Assembly: GCF_002915175.1 (NCBI RefSeq)
Contig: NZ_NXEJ01000002.1
Coordinates: 516,858-580,857 of the forward strand
Direction: 5' to 3'
Source: Agrobacterium rosae
Lineage (GTDB): Bacteria; Pseudomonadota; Alphaproteobacteria; Rhizobiales; Rhizobiaceae
DNA: 64,000 bases
Shown here: one piece after another, positions 24,982-34,712 of the stretch
Position numbering within the stretch: the first letter of the stretch is position 1
How the letters are laid out: each line of letters starts with the position of its first letter
Translations under genes and position numbers: made by a program
Notes under the pieces: generated by a model
Told to the model about the DNA's origin: nothing
What the model saw: the letters and a program-made list of their open reading frames with translations, nothing else
Databases searched by the model: none

Positions 24982-25959
24982 TCACTCCTCCTCGCCTTGC
25001 TCCACCGGATTGCTGAAGCCGAGGGGTTTGCCGTTGGTGTAGAATACCCGCACGTCCTCCAACTCCACACCAGTACCTTTTTCATTCAGACCGAAGCGTT
25101 CGCAGGTCACGTTCCATGTGCCGGGGCCGCCGTCTATGTGAAACAGATTGTATCCGGCGCGCGGTTTCTTGCCGCCGGGGCCTTGGCTGGTAGAGGCGAT
25201 GCAGACGACCGGCGTGTGGTCGCGCCCGCGATGGGTGTTCAGCCAGTAGACAGTGTTGAGGTGGGTGTGGCCGTGAAGCACGAGTTCCGCACCACCGGTG
25301 CCGATGGCTGCGGCGAAGCGGCGGATGCCGATCATGCGCTTGTGGGTGGCAGCGGCTCCCCGGATGGGCGGATGATGGATCATGACCACGCGGAACAGGC
25401 CTTGCTCACCGGCTTTCTTCAGCAACTCCGCCGTGGCGCGCGCTTGTCTGCGCCCGAAATAACCAGTGGCTGAAAAGGGTGGCGTGGCGATGGATGTGGA
25501 GCAGCCGATCATCGCGACCGGGCCTCTCACGCGCATATAGGGGAAAATCTTGCGGTCTTCGTCCCAATTTTCCGGGTCGCCATCACCGCGCACAAAGGGG
25601 TACCAAGCGGCCATGGCCTTGTCATGCGCGCCGGGGACATAGGCGTCGTGGTTGCCAGGGACGACAGAGACCTTCAAAGGATCGCCAATTTCCTCCAGCC
25701 AGTCGGCTGCGGCGCGGATTTCGATGCCGGTCGCCAGATTGACCAGATCGCCGGTGATGGCAATGTGGTCCGGGGCCTTGCTTTCCATATCGTCCACCAC
25801 CTTTTCCAGCGTATCGCTGAAAAGGTGCTTGCGGCGGTTGAGACGCCAGTTCACAAAGCCAAGAATGCGTTTGGATGCAAGCTCGCGGAATGTGAGCTTT
25901 GGCAGCGGGCCGAGATGGATATCGGAGATGTGGGCAAGTTTGAACATGCGTTCAGACAT
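24982..25959 (-). CDS. Metallophosphoesterase
   Basis: A 325-residue calcineurin-like phosphoesterase. All the metal-ligand motifs are present in order: SDIHLG (about residue 12), GDLVN (71), GNHDA (101), HHPP (196) and GHTHLN (236). Members hydrolyse phosphomonoesters or phosphodiesters with two metal ions. The substrate here is unknown, though the pattern is close to the cyclic-nucleotide phosphodiesterase-like group. The start could be the ATG at 25959 or the internal one at 25947 (MFKLAHISD). The gene is transcribed towards leuA's 3' end and is divergent from the Nudix gene. Confidence 0.9.
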   Translation of the reverse strand: MSERMFKLAHISDIHLGPLPKLTFRELASKRILGFVNWRLNRRKHLFSDTLEKVVDDMESKAPDHIAITGDLVNLATGIEIRAAADWLEEIGDPLKVSVVPGNHDAYVPGAHDKAMAAWYPFVRGDGDPENWDEDRKIFPYMRVRGPVAMIGCSTSIATPPFSATGYFGRRQARATAELLKKAGEQGLFRVVMIHHPPIRGAAATHKRMIGIRRFAAAIGTGGAELVLHGHTHLNTVYWLNTHRGRDHTPVVCIASTSQGPGGKKPRAGYNLFHIDGGPGTWNVTCERFGLNEKGTGVELEDVRVFYTNGKPLGFSNPVEQGEEE

Positions 25960-26079
25960 AATCTATCCATGTTGGAGCGTACAATGCGAAACCTCGATTT
26001 TTCAAAGGGATAAGCGCTGAACGTCGAAGTGTGAAGCAGTATCTGGTTTATCTGACACCAGTTGACGGAGAGTTGAGAC

Positions 26080-26574
26080 GTGAGTGAAAACATTGCGCGA
26101 GGCGAAGGGTTCCGGCGCGTGCTTGGGAATATTGCCAAACGTTTGCTGCACACGTTTTTCTTCCTGAGCCGCGGCATGACGATGGGCGTTCGCGCTGCCT
26201 GTTTCGACGTCCAAGGCCGGGTGTTTCTGGTTCGCCACACCTATGTCCCGGGCTGGCACATGCCGGGTGGCGGGGTAGAGCGCGGCGAGACCGGGCTTCA
26301 GGCACTGCACAAGGAAATCCGGGAGGAAGGCAACCTTGCCGCCACATCCACACCGCAGCTTTTCCATGTCTATTTCAACAACCGCACCAGTGACCGTGAT
26401 CATGTGCTGTTCTACTGCCTCGACGTGACGCAGACAGAAACGAAGGTGCCGGATCGCGAGATCAGCGACAGCGGTTTTTTCCCGCTCGACGCATTACCCG
26501 AGGCAACGACGCCAGCCACCCGCAGACGCCTTGCGGAATTGGTCGGTGATGTGCAGCCGGATGATTACTGGTAG
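26080..26574 (+). CDS. Nudix hydrolase
   Basis: A 164-residue protein with one Nudix domain. The Nudix box runs GGGVERGETGLQALHKEI followed by REEGNL. It fits the Gx5Ex7REUxEExGU pattern except that Lys replaces the first Arg and Asn the last Gly. The catalytic glutamates are present, so it should hydrolyse a nucleoside diphosphate linked to some moiety. A basic, aromatic lead (residues 10-32) precedes the domain. It starts with GTG at 26080, supported by GGAGAG eight bases upstream. Its stop is three bases from the convergent glutathionyl-hydroquinone reductase gene. Confidence 0.88.
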   Translation: MSENIARGEGFRRVLGNIAKRLLHTFFFLSRGMTMGVRAACFDVQGRVFLVRHTYVPGWHMPGGGVERGETGLQALHKEIREEGNLAATSTPQLFHVYFNNRTSDRDHVLFYCLDVTQTETKVPDREISDSGFFPLDALPEATTPATRRRLAELVGDVQPDDYW

Positions 26575-26576
26575 CT

Positions 26577-27569
26577 TCAGCTCAACCGCTCACGATCATG
26601 AGCTCTGTCGAGATCCAGCTCTGGGCCAACAGGCACGATGCCCGTCGGATTGATGGTCTTGTGGCTGCGGTAATAATGTTCCTTGATGTGGCGCATATTG
26701 ACCGTCTCCGGTACGCCTGATGTCTGGTAAAGATCGCGAAGATAGCCGGTCAAGTTGGGGTAGTCGTAGATGCGGCGAATGTTGCACTTGAAGTGGCCGA
26801 CATAGACAGGATCAAAACGCACCAGCGTGGTGAACAGCCGCCAGTCCGCTTCCGTCTGCTGCGAACCCAGCAGGAACCGCTTATTTTCCAAACGTTCTTC
26901 CAAGACGTCCAGCGTCTCGAAAATTTTTGTGGCGCTTTCCTCATATGCTTCCTGCGTGGTCGCGAAGCCAGCCTTGTAGACGCCGTTGTTGACGGTGTCG
27001 TAAATCAGGTCGTTGAGGGGATCGATTTCGGCGCGCAGGGCTTCAGGGTAATAATCGCTCGTCGATCCCGTCAGAGCGTTGAAGGCGCTGTTGAACATGC
27101 GGATGATATCAGCTGACTCGTTTGAGACAATTGTGTTCTGCTGCTTGTCCCACAGCACAGGCACCGTAACGCGGCCGGAATAGTGTGGGTCTGCCTTGGC
27201 GTAGACCTGCCACATGGCGGAGAAACCGAAGAGATGGTCTGACGTGGCACCCGGCGTGCGTGCGTCATCCACTTTGAACTCCCAGCCATTTTCCAGCATC
27301 AGCGGATCGACCACCGAGACGGAAATAAGGTCTTGAAGCTTTTTCAGTTTGCGGAAGATCAGCGTGCGGTGCGCCCAGGGGCAAGCGAGCGATACATACA
27401 GGTGGTAGCGATCTTTCTCAGCCTTGAATCCGCCCGTGCCGGAAGGGCCAGGCTCGCCGTCTGATGTCACCCAGTTGCGGAATTGCGAGGCGCTGCGCTT
27501 GAAATGCCCCTTGGTTTCCTTGGTGTCGTACCAAACGTCTTTCCAGACCCCCTCAACCAGCATACCCAT
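26577..27569 (-). CDS. Glutathionyl-hydroquinone reductase (Xi-class glutathione transferase)
   Basis: A 330-residue enzyme of the Xi class, like E. coli YqjG. It removes glutathione from glutathionylated hydroquinones and helps recycle quinone adducts. The catalytic Cys63 lies in SLACPWAHRTL, the class signature. The thioredoxin-like domain spans about residues 50-165, followed by an all-helical C-terminal domain (about 180-320) with the conserved TEADWRLFTTLVRFD and KCN segments. The length is normal. GGAGACAAG upstream supports the ATG at 27569. No regulator is adjacent. Confidence 0.95.
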   Translation of the reverse strand: MGMLVEGVWKDVWYDTKETKGHFKRSASQFRNWVTSDGEPGPSGTGGFKAEKDRYHLYVSLACPWAHRTLIFRKLKKLQDLISVSVVDPLMLENGWEFKVDDARTPGATSDHLFGFSAMWQVYAKADPHYSGRVTVPVLWDKQQNTIVSNESADIIRMFNSAFNALTGSTSDYYPEALRAEIDPLNDLIYDTVNNGVYKAGFATTQEAYEESATKIFETLDVLEERLENKRFLLGSQQTEADWRLFTTLVRFDPVYVGHFKCNIRRIYDYPNLTGYLRDLYQTSGVPETVNMRHIKEHYYRSHKTINPTGIVPVGPELDLDRAHDRERLS

Positions 27570-27858
27570 CCGCTTGTCTCCTTATGTTGAGTTGCACTGT
27601 AGGCCATGGACACGCGCGAGCGAACCCAAAATGCAGTGAACAGTGCGTTTCATTTCACGCTCACATCACTGAATGGGCTGAGCGGCGGATTTGTTCTGGA
27701 CGGGTCGGAATTTTACTGATATCCGCGTTTATCACAATTCTGAGGGAATTCTGCTTTATGACCGCAATACGGATGCTCCGACGACGCTGACGCTCATCAC
27801 GCCTTCACTGGCGCAGCCGTCACATTGTCACGTCCGTATTTAACGTTCCGGTCCCCTT
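27570..27858. other. Divergent intergenic region without a clear feature
   Basis: The 289 bases between the divergent hydroquinone reductase and GNAT genes should hold both promoters. I see no ORF with a good ribosome-binding site, no strong hairpin and no repeat. Confidence 0.4.
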
Positions 27859-28422
27859 ATGTCCAAGCACGAACTGGTCTACCTCACCGAAGACGCGTCT
27901 CACGACGCCATCATCGAACTCATCAATGAAGAAGCTTTCGGCCCCGGCCGGCACACTCGGGCCGCCGCCCGCATTCGCGAGCAAGGACCGCACGACCGGT
28001 CGATTTCCTACATTTGCGCAGATGATGGCGAGACGATTGCGTCGGTTCGCATGACCCCGGTTCTCGCCGGTGGTGTCAATGGCCACATGCTCGGGCCACT
28101 CGCCGTCCGGCCCTCCCATAAGAACCTTGGCATCGGGCGAGAATTGGTCCGCATCGCGATCGCTGCTGCCAAGCGCAAAGGTTCGGAAGCCGTCATCCTC
28201 ATCGGTGATCCACCTTATTACATGCCGCTCGGCTTCGAGAAGGTGGCCTACGCGGCGCTGGATTTCCCCGGTCCTGTGGATATGAACCGGGTGCTGGTGG
28301 TGCCGTTAGCTGCTGATACGCATGAGCGGCTGAAGGGCACGATTGCCTGGCGGGACTGTAAAGAACCCATGTCATTTCTTGACGAAGAAACTACCCTAGA
28401 GCCTCTTCGTGCCACTGCCTAA
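27859..28422 (+). CDS. GNAT family N-acetyltransferase
   Basis: A 187-residue acetyltransferase of the GNAT superfamily. The acetyl-CoA pyrophosphate-binding motif is LGPLAVRPSHKNLGIGRELVRIAI (V-x-x-x-x-NxGIG type, about residues 78-101), and GDPPYYMPLGFEKV gives the C-terminal beta-bulge. The pattern resembles the YhbS-like group, whose acceptors are not known. The ATG is at 27859, just after a pyrimidine-rich stretch with no clear Shine-Dalgarno. A perfect hairpin lies between it and the convergent MBL gene. Confidence 0.88.
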   Translation: MSKHELVYLTEDASHDAIIELINEEAFGPGRHTRAAARIREQGPHDRSISYICADDGETIASVRMTPVLAGGVNGHMLGPLAVRPSHKNLGIGRELVRIAIAAAKRKGSEAVILIGDPPYYMPLGFEKVAYAALDFPGPVDMNRVLVVPLAADTHERLKGTIAWRDCKEPMSFLDEETTLEPLRATA

Positions 28423-28479
28423 TAGCCGGAAACTCAGCGCTTTTCCGCCAATACTGGCTCTTTTCAAGCCGGTTTAGAT

Positions 28480-28505
28480 GTGGCGACGCTTTCATGCGTC
28501 GCCAC
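28480..28505. terminator. Hairpin between convergent GNAT and MBL genes
   Basis: GTGGCGACGC and GCGTCGCCAC form a perfect ten-base-pair stem with a TTTCAT loop. The T-content downstream is weak, so intrinsic termination is probable rather than certain. Confidence 0.6.
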
Positions 28506-28514
28506 GGTTCATCG

Positions 28515-29372
28515 TTATTTATTATAAGCGTCGAAGCGATATTGCTCGCCGTTGCGGCTGATATTGCCAACACCCGGGAAGGGCAGGTGTGCTGCCGCGA
28601 TAAGGTAGCCTTCCTCGGCGGCCTGTTCGAAAGCAGCAGCGCGCGTGGTTGCGGCTGTTGGCTGATCGTAATCGAAATCGATCGTCACTGCCGTATTGTC
28701 AAACTGCACGCGGTTGCCGTGGACGATATCGCCGACGAAAACGATCGTCTCACCGTTGTTCTCAAACCGGACGGCAAGGTGGCCCGGCGTGTGGCCAGGG
28801 CGCAAAGTTGCGCTAAAACCTGGCAAAATATCGTCATTGTCCTCGAACAGCTTGACGCAATTTTCTGCTTCGTATGGATCAATCGTGTCGTGCGCGCGTG
28901 CAATCTGGCCCTTGACCTTGTCCGTAGCATGAGGAGCGTCAGCAGCTCCATCCGCAAGCCAGAAGACGGCTTCCGTCTTGCCAATATGCAGCGTGGCATT
29001 CTTGAAAACGGCCTTGCCGTCCGCAATCAAGCCGCCGGTGTGATCGGCATGAATATGGGTGAGAATAACGTCATCGATGTCATCTGGTGATACGCCGAAG
29101 GTGTCCAGAGCCGATCTCAGTTTCCCAAGTGCTGGCCCATAGAGCGCACCGGAACCGGTATCGATCATGATTTTCTTGTCGTCTGTTTCCACCAGAAACG
29201 CATTCACGGACAGCTCAGCCGGAGCTTCTGGAAATTTTTCAGGTGTGGGCTGGTCGGAGCCCAGGCGGTAGAGGTTACCAATGGGTGCCGTGAGAATACC
29301 GTCGGACAATGCCGTGATGCGCGCCGTGCCCAGCGAAAACGTGAAAGGTTCAAAAGAACTGCTATCGGCCAT
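28515..29372 (-). CDS. MBL fold metallo-hydrolase
   Basis: A 285-residue metallo-beta-lactamase-fold hydrolase. The zinc motif HIHADH is at residues 106-111. Further ligands are seen in RPGHTPGHLAV (about 195) and FVGDIVH (about 213), and in the C-terminal AAAHLPFPG (about 262). The layout resembles the group that includes N-acyl-homoserine-lactone lactonases (AiiA/BlcC-like), but many relatives act on other esters, so quorum quenching is only a possibility. An upstream GGAAAGCTCTCC-type region supports the start at 29372. A GNAT gene follows 24 bases from its start on the same strand. Confidence 0.88.
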   Translation of the reverse strand: MADSSSFEPFTFSLGTARITALSDGILTAPIGNLYRLGSDQPTPEKFPEAPAELSVNAFLVETDDKKIMIDTGSGALYGPALGKLRSALDTFGVSPDDIDDVILTHIHADHTGGLIADGKAVFKNATLHIGKTEAVFWLADGAADAPHATDKVKGQIARAHDTIDPYEAENCVKLFEDNDDILPGFSATLRPGHTPGHLAVRFENNGETIVFVGDIVHGNRVQFDNTAVTIDFDYDQPTAATTRAAAFEQAAEEGYLIAAAHLPFPGVGNISRNGEQYRFDAYNK

Positions 29373-29396
29373 GGAGAGCTTTCCGTAAGCTATTAT

Positions 29397-29816
29397 TTAT
29401 GAGAGTGATTTTTTGAGATAGGTCAGAGTATTCGCGTTGCCGAAATCTTCGATCTGGCCAAAAATCGTATAGCCGCATTTCTGATAAAGGCGCAAAGCGT
29501 CGGTACTCATCGTATCGATATAGGCGCCTCGGCAACCTCTTTTAAGGGCTTCTTTTTCAGCAAGATCGAGAAGTTTTGGTCCGAGACCTTTGCCCCTGAT
29601 CTCTTCCGGAATGAAGAGGAGCGAGGTGTAAAGCCAACCGCGCGCTGTGTGGCCGCTCAGCCCGCCAATGATCTTATCATCGTCGTCGCGCAAGGATATG
29701 ACAAGTCCCCGCCAATCGCTTGGACCGAACCGTTCCGTATTATAGGCTTTCAGCCCAGCGAGAATGGCCGCTTCGCTTTCCTTGTCGGAATCACTGATGA
29801 CAATACGCGGTTCCAT
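29397..29816 (-). CDS. GNAT family N-acetyltransferase
   Basis: A 139-residue single-domain acetyltransferase. The acetyl-CoA motif lies in LLFIPEEIRGKGLGPKLLDLAEKEALKRGC (RGKGLG, about residues 75-80), and TDALRLYQKCGYTIFGQIEDF is the C-terminal GNAT motif. Its ATG touches the stop codon of the upstream membrane-protein gene (shared base at 29816), so it is the last gene of the MoxR operon. The acceptor is unknown. Being coupled to a MoxR cluster may be accidental. Confidence 0.88.
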   Translation of the reverse strand: MEPRIVISDSDKESEAAILAGLKAYNTERFGPSDWRGLVISLRDDDDKIIGGLSGHTARGWLYTSLLFIPEEIRGKGLGPKLLDLAEKEALKRGCRGAYIDTMSTDALRLYQKCGYTIFGQIEDFGNANTLTYLKKSLS

Positions 29817-31897
29817 TACCGACCTTCACGCCACCAGAGCGCAGAAAATGCCATCAGCAGGGCGGCAAGACCTGCGAAACCTGCAAAGAGCGGCAAGGTA
29901 TTTACGCCCTTCAGCACCGTTTCATCCGTCAGGCGAATGAGCATACGGTCATTGTCGGCTACGCGCACATCGCCGCGCACGGGCAGGATATCCGGCAGTA
30001 CGACGCGGCCATCATCATTGACGACGCGGTGGATGCTGCCCTTCGTGGCATCGACTACCGGCTTTAACGGCTCCGTGGTCGAGATCATCGCCTTGAATTC
30101 CGGCGCGTCGACGGCACCGACATGGACCAGCGTGGTGAAATCACCATTGGTGATTTCGTAGAGGCCGGTTTCGTCCATGCGGCGTTCGATCTTGTAAAGA
30201 CCGGGTTCTGTCTGCGTGAACGCCATCGTCTCGGTCTTGCCGGTTGGGAATTTCACCGTGGCATCGCCGGGATTGTCGCCGATGGTCTGGCGGGTGATTT
30301 CCAGGGTGCGGCCGTTGGCGCGGGCCGTCAGCGCTTCTTCCTCAAGCTCCGGTTCCTTCATCAGCCAATGGGCGATGCGGCGGTAGAGGCCCACATGCGG
30401 GCCGCCGCCTTCGAAGCCGCGCGCCCAGAGCCAGCCTTGGTCCGACAGCAGCATGGCAACACGGCCTTCGCCCTGACGGTTCAGCACCAGCAGCGGGTCC
30501 TGTCCGTCGCCCAGCATCACGGTCTGGCCTTGTGGCTGCTCGACGCCCACGGTGCGGAACCAGCGGCCCCATTGCGGCGGCTCTTCGCCGGAACCTTCCA
30601 GACCGCGTGTGACCGGGTGCTTCTTGCCCGCTTCAGACAGGCGCGGATAAAAGGCCGACTGATGCATTTCGCCGGTCGGCTGCGCAGGCAGCACGGAGGC
30701 CAGCGGTGTCATGGCGATGGAATCCTGCCCTGCATGTTCAGGACCGGCGGCAATCAGCAGCGCGCCGCCCTTTTCGACATATTGGGCGATGTAATCATAA
30801 TAGAGGATCGGCAACACGCCGCGATGCTGGTAGCGGTCGAAGATGATGAGGTCGAAGTCCTCGATCTTGTCCACGAAGAGTTCACGCGTCGGGAAAGCGA
30901 TCAGCGATAACTCGTTGATGGGCGTGCCATCCTGCTTTTCCGGCGGACGCAGAATGGTGAAGTGCACCAAGTCGACGGATGTGTCGGATTTCAGCAGGTT
31001 GCGCCATGCGCGCTCACCGGCATGCGGTTCGCCGGAAACCAGGAGAACGCGCAGGTTCTGGCGAATGCCTTCGATGACGTGAACGGCGCGGTTGTTGCTG
31101 GTGGTGACTTCGCCCGGAAGCTCTGCCACGGAAAATTCCATGACGTTGTTGCCGCCGCGCGGAACCTTGAAGCTGAAGGGCAGGGGCTGGCCGGGCGTAG
31201 CCTCAAGCGTGGCGATCTCCTCACCATTCATCTTTACCGTGACTTCCGCTTGGCCACCTTGCGCACGCCCGTCATCGAAGACGCGCAACGTCAGTTCCTG
31301 TTGCTCGTTGACGATGCCGAAGCGCGGTGCGCGCACCACTTCGATGCGCCGGTCGAACTCCTCCGCCCGACCGGTAATCAGGCCATGGATCGGGGCCTTG
31401 AAACCGAGTGTTTGCTCGATATTGGGTGTAACGTTCGGAATGTCGTGGATCTGGCCGTCGCTGAGGAAAATCGCACCACCGACGCGGGATGGCGAGACGT
31501 CGGATACTGCGGCGGCTAGCGCCGAGAACAGGTTGGTTGCAGGAGCATCGCTGTTGGGATCGTTTTCGACATCCACGATGCGCGGCTCGATGCGCGGGAA
31601 ACGGGCGAGGCGCTCTTTGAGAGTGGCAAGCGCCTGATCCGTCTGTTCCGGCCGCTGTTGCACATCCTGGCTCTGTGAGCGGTCGACGATAACAGGGACG
31701 ATGGTGGAGAGCGGGTCACGCTCCTCATTGGTCAGAAGCGGATTGGAAATCGCGAGCAGAAGCGCTGCGAGCGCCAGACCACGCAGCCATGCGCCACGCA
31801 CGCCGCGCCACAGGCCTATGATGGCAAGGACGAAGGCGGCGACGGCCATGATGGCGATGACCATCCATGGCAGGAAGGGAGCAAAGGTCAGTGTCAT
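29816..31897 (-). CDS. Membrane protein of the MoxR-DUF58 cluster (glutamine amidotransferase-like)
   Basis: A 693-residue membrane protein. Two helices near the N-terminus (about residues 8-28 and 32-55) and one near the C-terminus (about 660-685) flank a large extracytoplasmic region. That region contains a von Willebrand-like stretch (VPVIVDRSQSQD) and a later class-I glutamine-amidotransferase-like stretch (DLIIFDRYQHRGVLPILYYDYIAQYVEKGGALLIAAGPE). ATG 31897 starts one base after the preceding stop, so it is preferred to the start at 31933 inside the DUF4159 gene. It probably works in a complex with the DUF4159, DUF58 and MoxR products. Its function is unknown. Confidence 0.8.
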   Translation of the reverse strand: MTLTFAPFLPWMVIAIMAVAAFVLAIIGLWRGVRGAWLRGLALAALLLAISNPLLTNEERDPLSTIVPVIVDRSQSQDVQQRPEQTDQALATLKERLARFPRIEPRIVDVENDPNSDAPATNLFSALAAAVSDVSPSRVGGAIFLSDGQIHDIPNVTPNIEQTLGFKAPIHGLITGRAEEFDRRIEVVRAPRFGIVNEQQELTLRVFDDGRAQGGQAEVTVKMNGEEIATLEATPGQPLPFSFKVPRGGNNVMEFSVAELPGEVTTSNNRAVHVIEGIRQNLRVLLVSGEPHAGERAWRNLLKSDTSVDLVHFTILRPPEKQDGTPINELSLIAFPTRELFVDKIEDFDLIIFDRYQHRGVLPILYYDYIAQYVEKGGALLIAAGPEHAGQDSIAMTPLASVLPAQPTGEMHQSAFYPRLSEAGKKHPVTRGLEGSGEEPPQWGRWFRTVGVEQPQGQTVMLGDGQDPLLVLNRQGEGRVAMLLSDQGWLWARGFEGGGPHVGLYRRIAHWLMKEPELEEEALTARANGRTLEITRQTIGDNPGDATVKFPTGKTETMAFTQTEPGLYKIERRMDETGLYEITNGDFTTLVHVGAVDAPEFKAMISTTEPLKPVVDATKGSIHRVVNDDGRVVLPDILPVRGDVRVADNDRMLIRLTDETVLKGVNTLPLFAGFAGLAALLMAFSALWWREGR

Positions 31898-31898
31898 G

Positions 31899-34712
31899 TC
31901 ATTGCCCCAACCGCTGGAGGATATCGGGCACATGCACCTGATCGGCCTTGTAGTTGCCAGTCAGCATATACATCATGATGTTGACGCCGGTTCGGAAGGC
32001 GTGTTCGCGCTGCACCTCATCCGGCGGTACGGTGGGCAGCACCGGTGCGCCATTGGCATCGATGGCCCATGCGCCTGCAAAATCATTGCCGGTGATGATG
32101 ATGGGCGACACACCATCGCCAGACGATGAGATGCCGGAGGTGGTCTTGGCCGCATCCTGCCGTGACTCCACCCAGAGCGGGCTGCCCGCATAGCGGCCCG
32201 GAAAATTATTCAGCAGATAGAAGGACCGTGTCAGGACATGGTCCTTCGGCACGGGTTCCAGCGGCGGAATATCGACATTGGCGAGAATTTCCTGAAGACG
32301 CTGACCGTTGGCGCTGTTGCCGCCCAGGTTTTCGACCGAGGAAAACTGGTCGCGCGTATCGAACAGCACCGTCCCGCCCGCGCGCATGTAGGCGTCGATG
32401 CGGGAGATGGCAGCGGTGGACGGCATGGGTGCCGTTGCCGAAATCGGCCAGTAGATGATGGGATAGAAGGATAGCTCATCCTTTGAGATATCCAGCCCCA
32501 CCGGCTGGCCCGGCTCCAGCGTCGTGCGCCATGTCATGAATTCCGTCAGGCCCTGCAAACCTTGCTCCGAGATGCGGTCCACATCGTCTTCGCCGGTGCG
32601 CACATACGCCAGATGGGTCGTATCCAGTCGCTCGAAAATGGCCTCGTCACCCGGTTTCGGGTCGTCGGCGCGTGCTGTATTCGGCGAGAAGACCATAAGG
32701 CCTGCCGCAAAGGTCAGTATGATCGCAGCAGCAGATGAACGACCGCGAGGCATACGCGAAAAGACGCCATTCATGAAGAGAACGATGAGCGTATCGGCAA
32801 AGAGCATCAGGAGGGCCGCAATGAAGAGGGCAGGGCGTAGCGATTTCGCGGCTTCACCGACAAGGCCTTCCCGGGTGGTGGCGGTTCCTGCAAGCGCAGT
32901 GTCAATCGGACGCAGCGTCGCGCCGGGCGGCAGAAGGTTGAGCGCGACGAAACCGGATTCCGTGCCGTAGAGGCCGGGCGGGTTATCGAAGCTCGCGCGG
33001 GGCGACTGACCCGGCTTTGCCTCCAGCGGACGGGCGGTGCCGATTTCCGGAGACAGTGAACCTGTTGCGGTCAGCAGGCGGTAAGGTGGCAGGGCCGCAG
33101 CAGGTGCATTGGCAGAGGTGGATGAGCCCCCGACCTGCGAGAGTTGGACGATCCGGCGCAGCATTTCCACGAAATGGCCGGAGATCGGCAGATCCGACCA
33201 ACTGGCTTCGGCGCTGACATGGAACAGCACGATGCGGCCTGCATCGACATTGCGGGTAGTGACCAGCGGCGTGCCATCGGCAAGGCTTGCCCATGTACGC
33301 TCAGCCAAATCAGGTGTCGGTTCGGCCAGAACCTGGCGCTTGATGTGAATGCCATCTGCCTTCGGCATGCCAGCAAAGGGGCCGAAATTTGGGAAATCCG
33401 CCAGTGGCTGAGGCTCAGCCCATGACAGGGCACCGCCCAGCGCGCGCTCGCCCTGGCGCAAGGTTACCGGCACCAGAGGATCATCAGCCGGGGCGGCGGC
33501 AAGGCGCGGGCCCGCGAAGCGGATGAGCGTGCCGCCGCGCGACAACCAGCGCTCGATAGGCGCATAGGTCTCCTGCGGCAGGCGACCGATATCGGCCATG
33601 ACGATGACGGATGGATTGGATTGCAGCAGTTCCGGAATGGCGACCGCCAGATCGGCCTGCCGTTGTGGCACCAGATCGACATAGGGCTGAAGCGCACGGC
33701 TGATGTAGAACAGCGGCTGGAGTAAGGGCTGGAAATCATTGCCGGTTTCGCCTGCCAGCAGCGCCACGCGACGACGGCGGAAACCATCATCCAGCAGATG
33801 AGTCGAGCCTGCGGTGGACAGCCGGTCGATGGACAGGCGGGCGAAATCATTGCGCAGCTCAAAGGGCGCACTCAGCACGGCGGTGGTTTCTGCGGTGCCG
33901 GGTGCGAAGGTGGCGTTATCGCTGGCGAGAATGCGGCCCTGGCTGTCCTGCGCATTGATGGTGAGGTTGGCGGGGCCGCTGGTTTCGAGGCGGGACAGCG
34001 AAACGGTCATGGTTTCCGCACCGTTTTCAGCACCTGTTATCGCAGTAATCGCCTGCCCGTCGCCTTGGACCACGCGAAATTCCGAGGCTTTCATATTGGC
34101 GAGGCTGCTCAGTGCGGCCTGGTCGCTGGGGGTTGCCACGCCATCGGTGATATAGGCCAAGGTGCCCGGAGCTGCGCCGTTCATGGCTTCACTCACGGCT
34201 TGCGCGGCGCGGACGCGGTCCGGCACCAGAGGCTGTGGCTTGGCTGCGGCCAGCTTTTCCAGTGCGGCGGCTGTCGTGCCGGGCTCGGCATCGTGGTCGC
34301 GGTCTGCGGTGAAGGTAATGGAAACGGGGCGTTCTGCTCGTTCTGCATCCCCGATCAGAGCTTCGACCGTGCGCACGCGACGGTCCCACTCCGGCGCTGC
34401 CGCCCAGCCATTGTCCACGATCAGGACCAGCGGGCCGCTACCCGCCAGCGTGTTGTTGCGAGGGTTGATGACGGGATCTGCCAGCGCGAAAATGACGGCG
34501 GCCGCAAGGAGCATTCGCAGCAACGTGAGCCACCACGGGCTCTTGGAGGGCGTTTCTTCGCGCTTCAATACCGTTGCGAGAATGCGCAGCGGCGGAAAGA
34601 CTTCCGCCTTCGGGCGCGGCGGTGTCAACCGCAGCAGCCACCAGATGGCGGGCAGCGCCAGCAGGCCGAGCAGAATAAAGGGGCTGGTGAAAACGAAGGG
34701 CAGGGCGCTCAT
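31899..34712 (-). CDS. DUF4159 / BatA-like large membrane protein
   Basis: A 937-residue protein. The N-terminus is a BatA-like membrane domain (about residues 1-85, LPFVFTSPFILLGLLALPAIWWLLRLTPPRPK, then a second helix). A VWA-like region follows (LVIVDNGWAAAPEWDRR). Another helix lies near residue 640, and the C-terminal DUF4159 domain is about 690-935. DUF4159 proteins usually sit beside MoxR and DUF58 genes and are thought to belong to a chaperone-like envelope system. The ATG at 34712 overlaps the DUF58 stop by four bases (ATGA), so translation is coupled. Length and order match similar rhizobial clusters. Confidence 0.85.
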   Translation of the reverse strand: MSALPFVFTSPFILLGLLALPAIWWLLRLTPPRPKAEVFPPLRILATVLKREETPSKSPWWLTLLRMLLAAAVIFALADPVINPRNNTLAGSGPLVLIVDNGWAAAPEWDRRVRTVEALIGDAERAERPVSITFTADRDHDAEPGTTAAALEKLAAAKPQPLVPDRVRAAQAVSEAMNGAAPGTLAYITDGVATPSDQAALSSLANMKASEFRVVQGDGQAITAITGAENGAETMTVSLSRLETSGPANLTINAQDSQGRILASDNATFAPGTAETTAVLSAPFELRNDFARLSIDRLSTAGSTHLLDDGFRRRRVALLAGETGNDFQPLLQPLFYISRALQPYVDLVPQRQADLAVAIPELLQSNPSVIVMADIGRLPQETYAPIERWLSRGGTLIRFAGPRLAAAPADDPLVPVTLRQGERALGGALSWAEPQPLADFPNFGPFAGMPKADGIHIKRQVLAEPTPDLAERTWASLADGTPLVTTRNVDAGRIVLFHVSAEASWSDLPISGHFVEMLRRIVQLSQVGGSSTSANAPAAALPPYRLLTATGSLSPEIGTARPLEAKPGQSPRASFDNPPGLYGTESGFVALNLLPPGATLRPIDTALAGTATTREGLVGEAAKSLRPALFIAALLMLFADTLIVLFMNGVFSRMPRGRSSAAAIILTFAAGLMVFSPNTARADDPKPGDEAIFERLDTTHLAYVRTGEDDVDRISEQGLQGLTEFMTWRTTLEPGQPVGLDISKDELSFYPIIYWPISATAPMPSTAAISRIDAYMRAGGTVLFDTRDQFSSVENLGGNSANGQRLQEILANVDIPPLEPVPKDHVLTRSFYLLNNFPGRYAGSPLWVESRQDAAKTTSGISSSGDGVSPIIITGNDFAGAWAIDANGAPVLPTVPPDEVQREHAFRTGVNIMMYMLTGNYKADQVHVPDILQRLGQ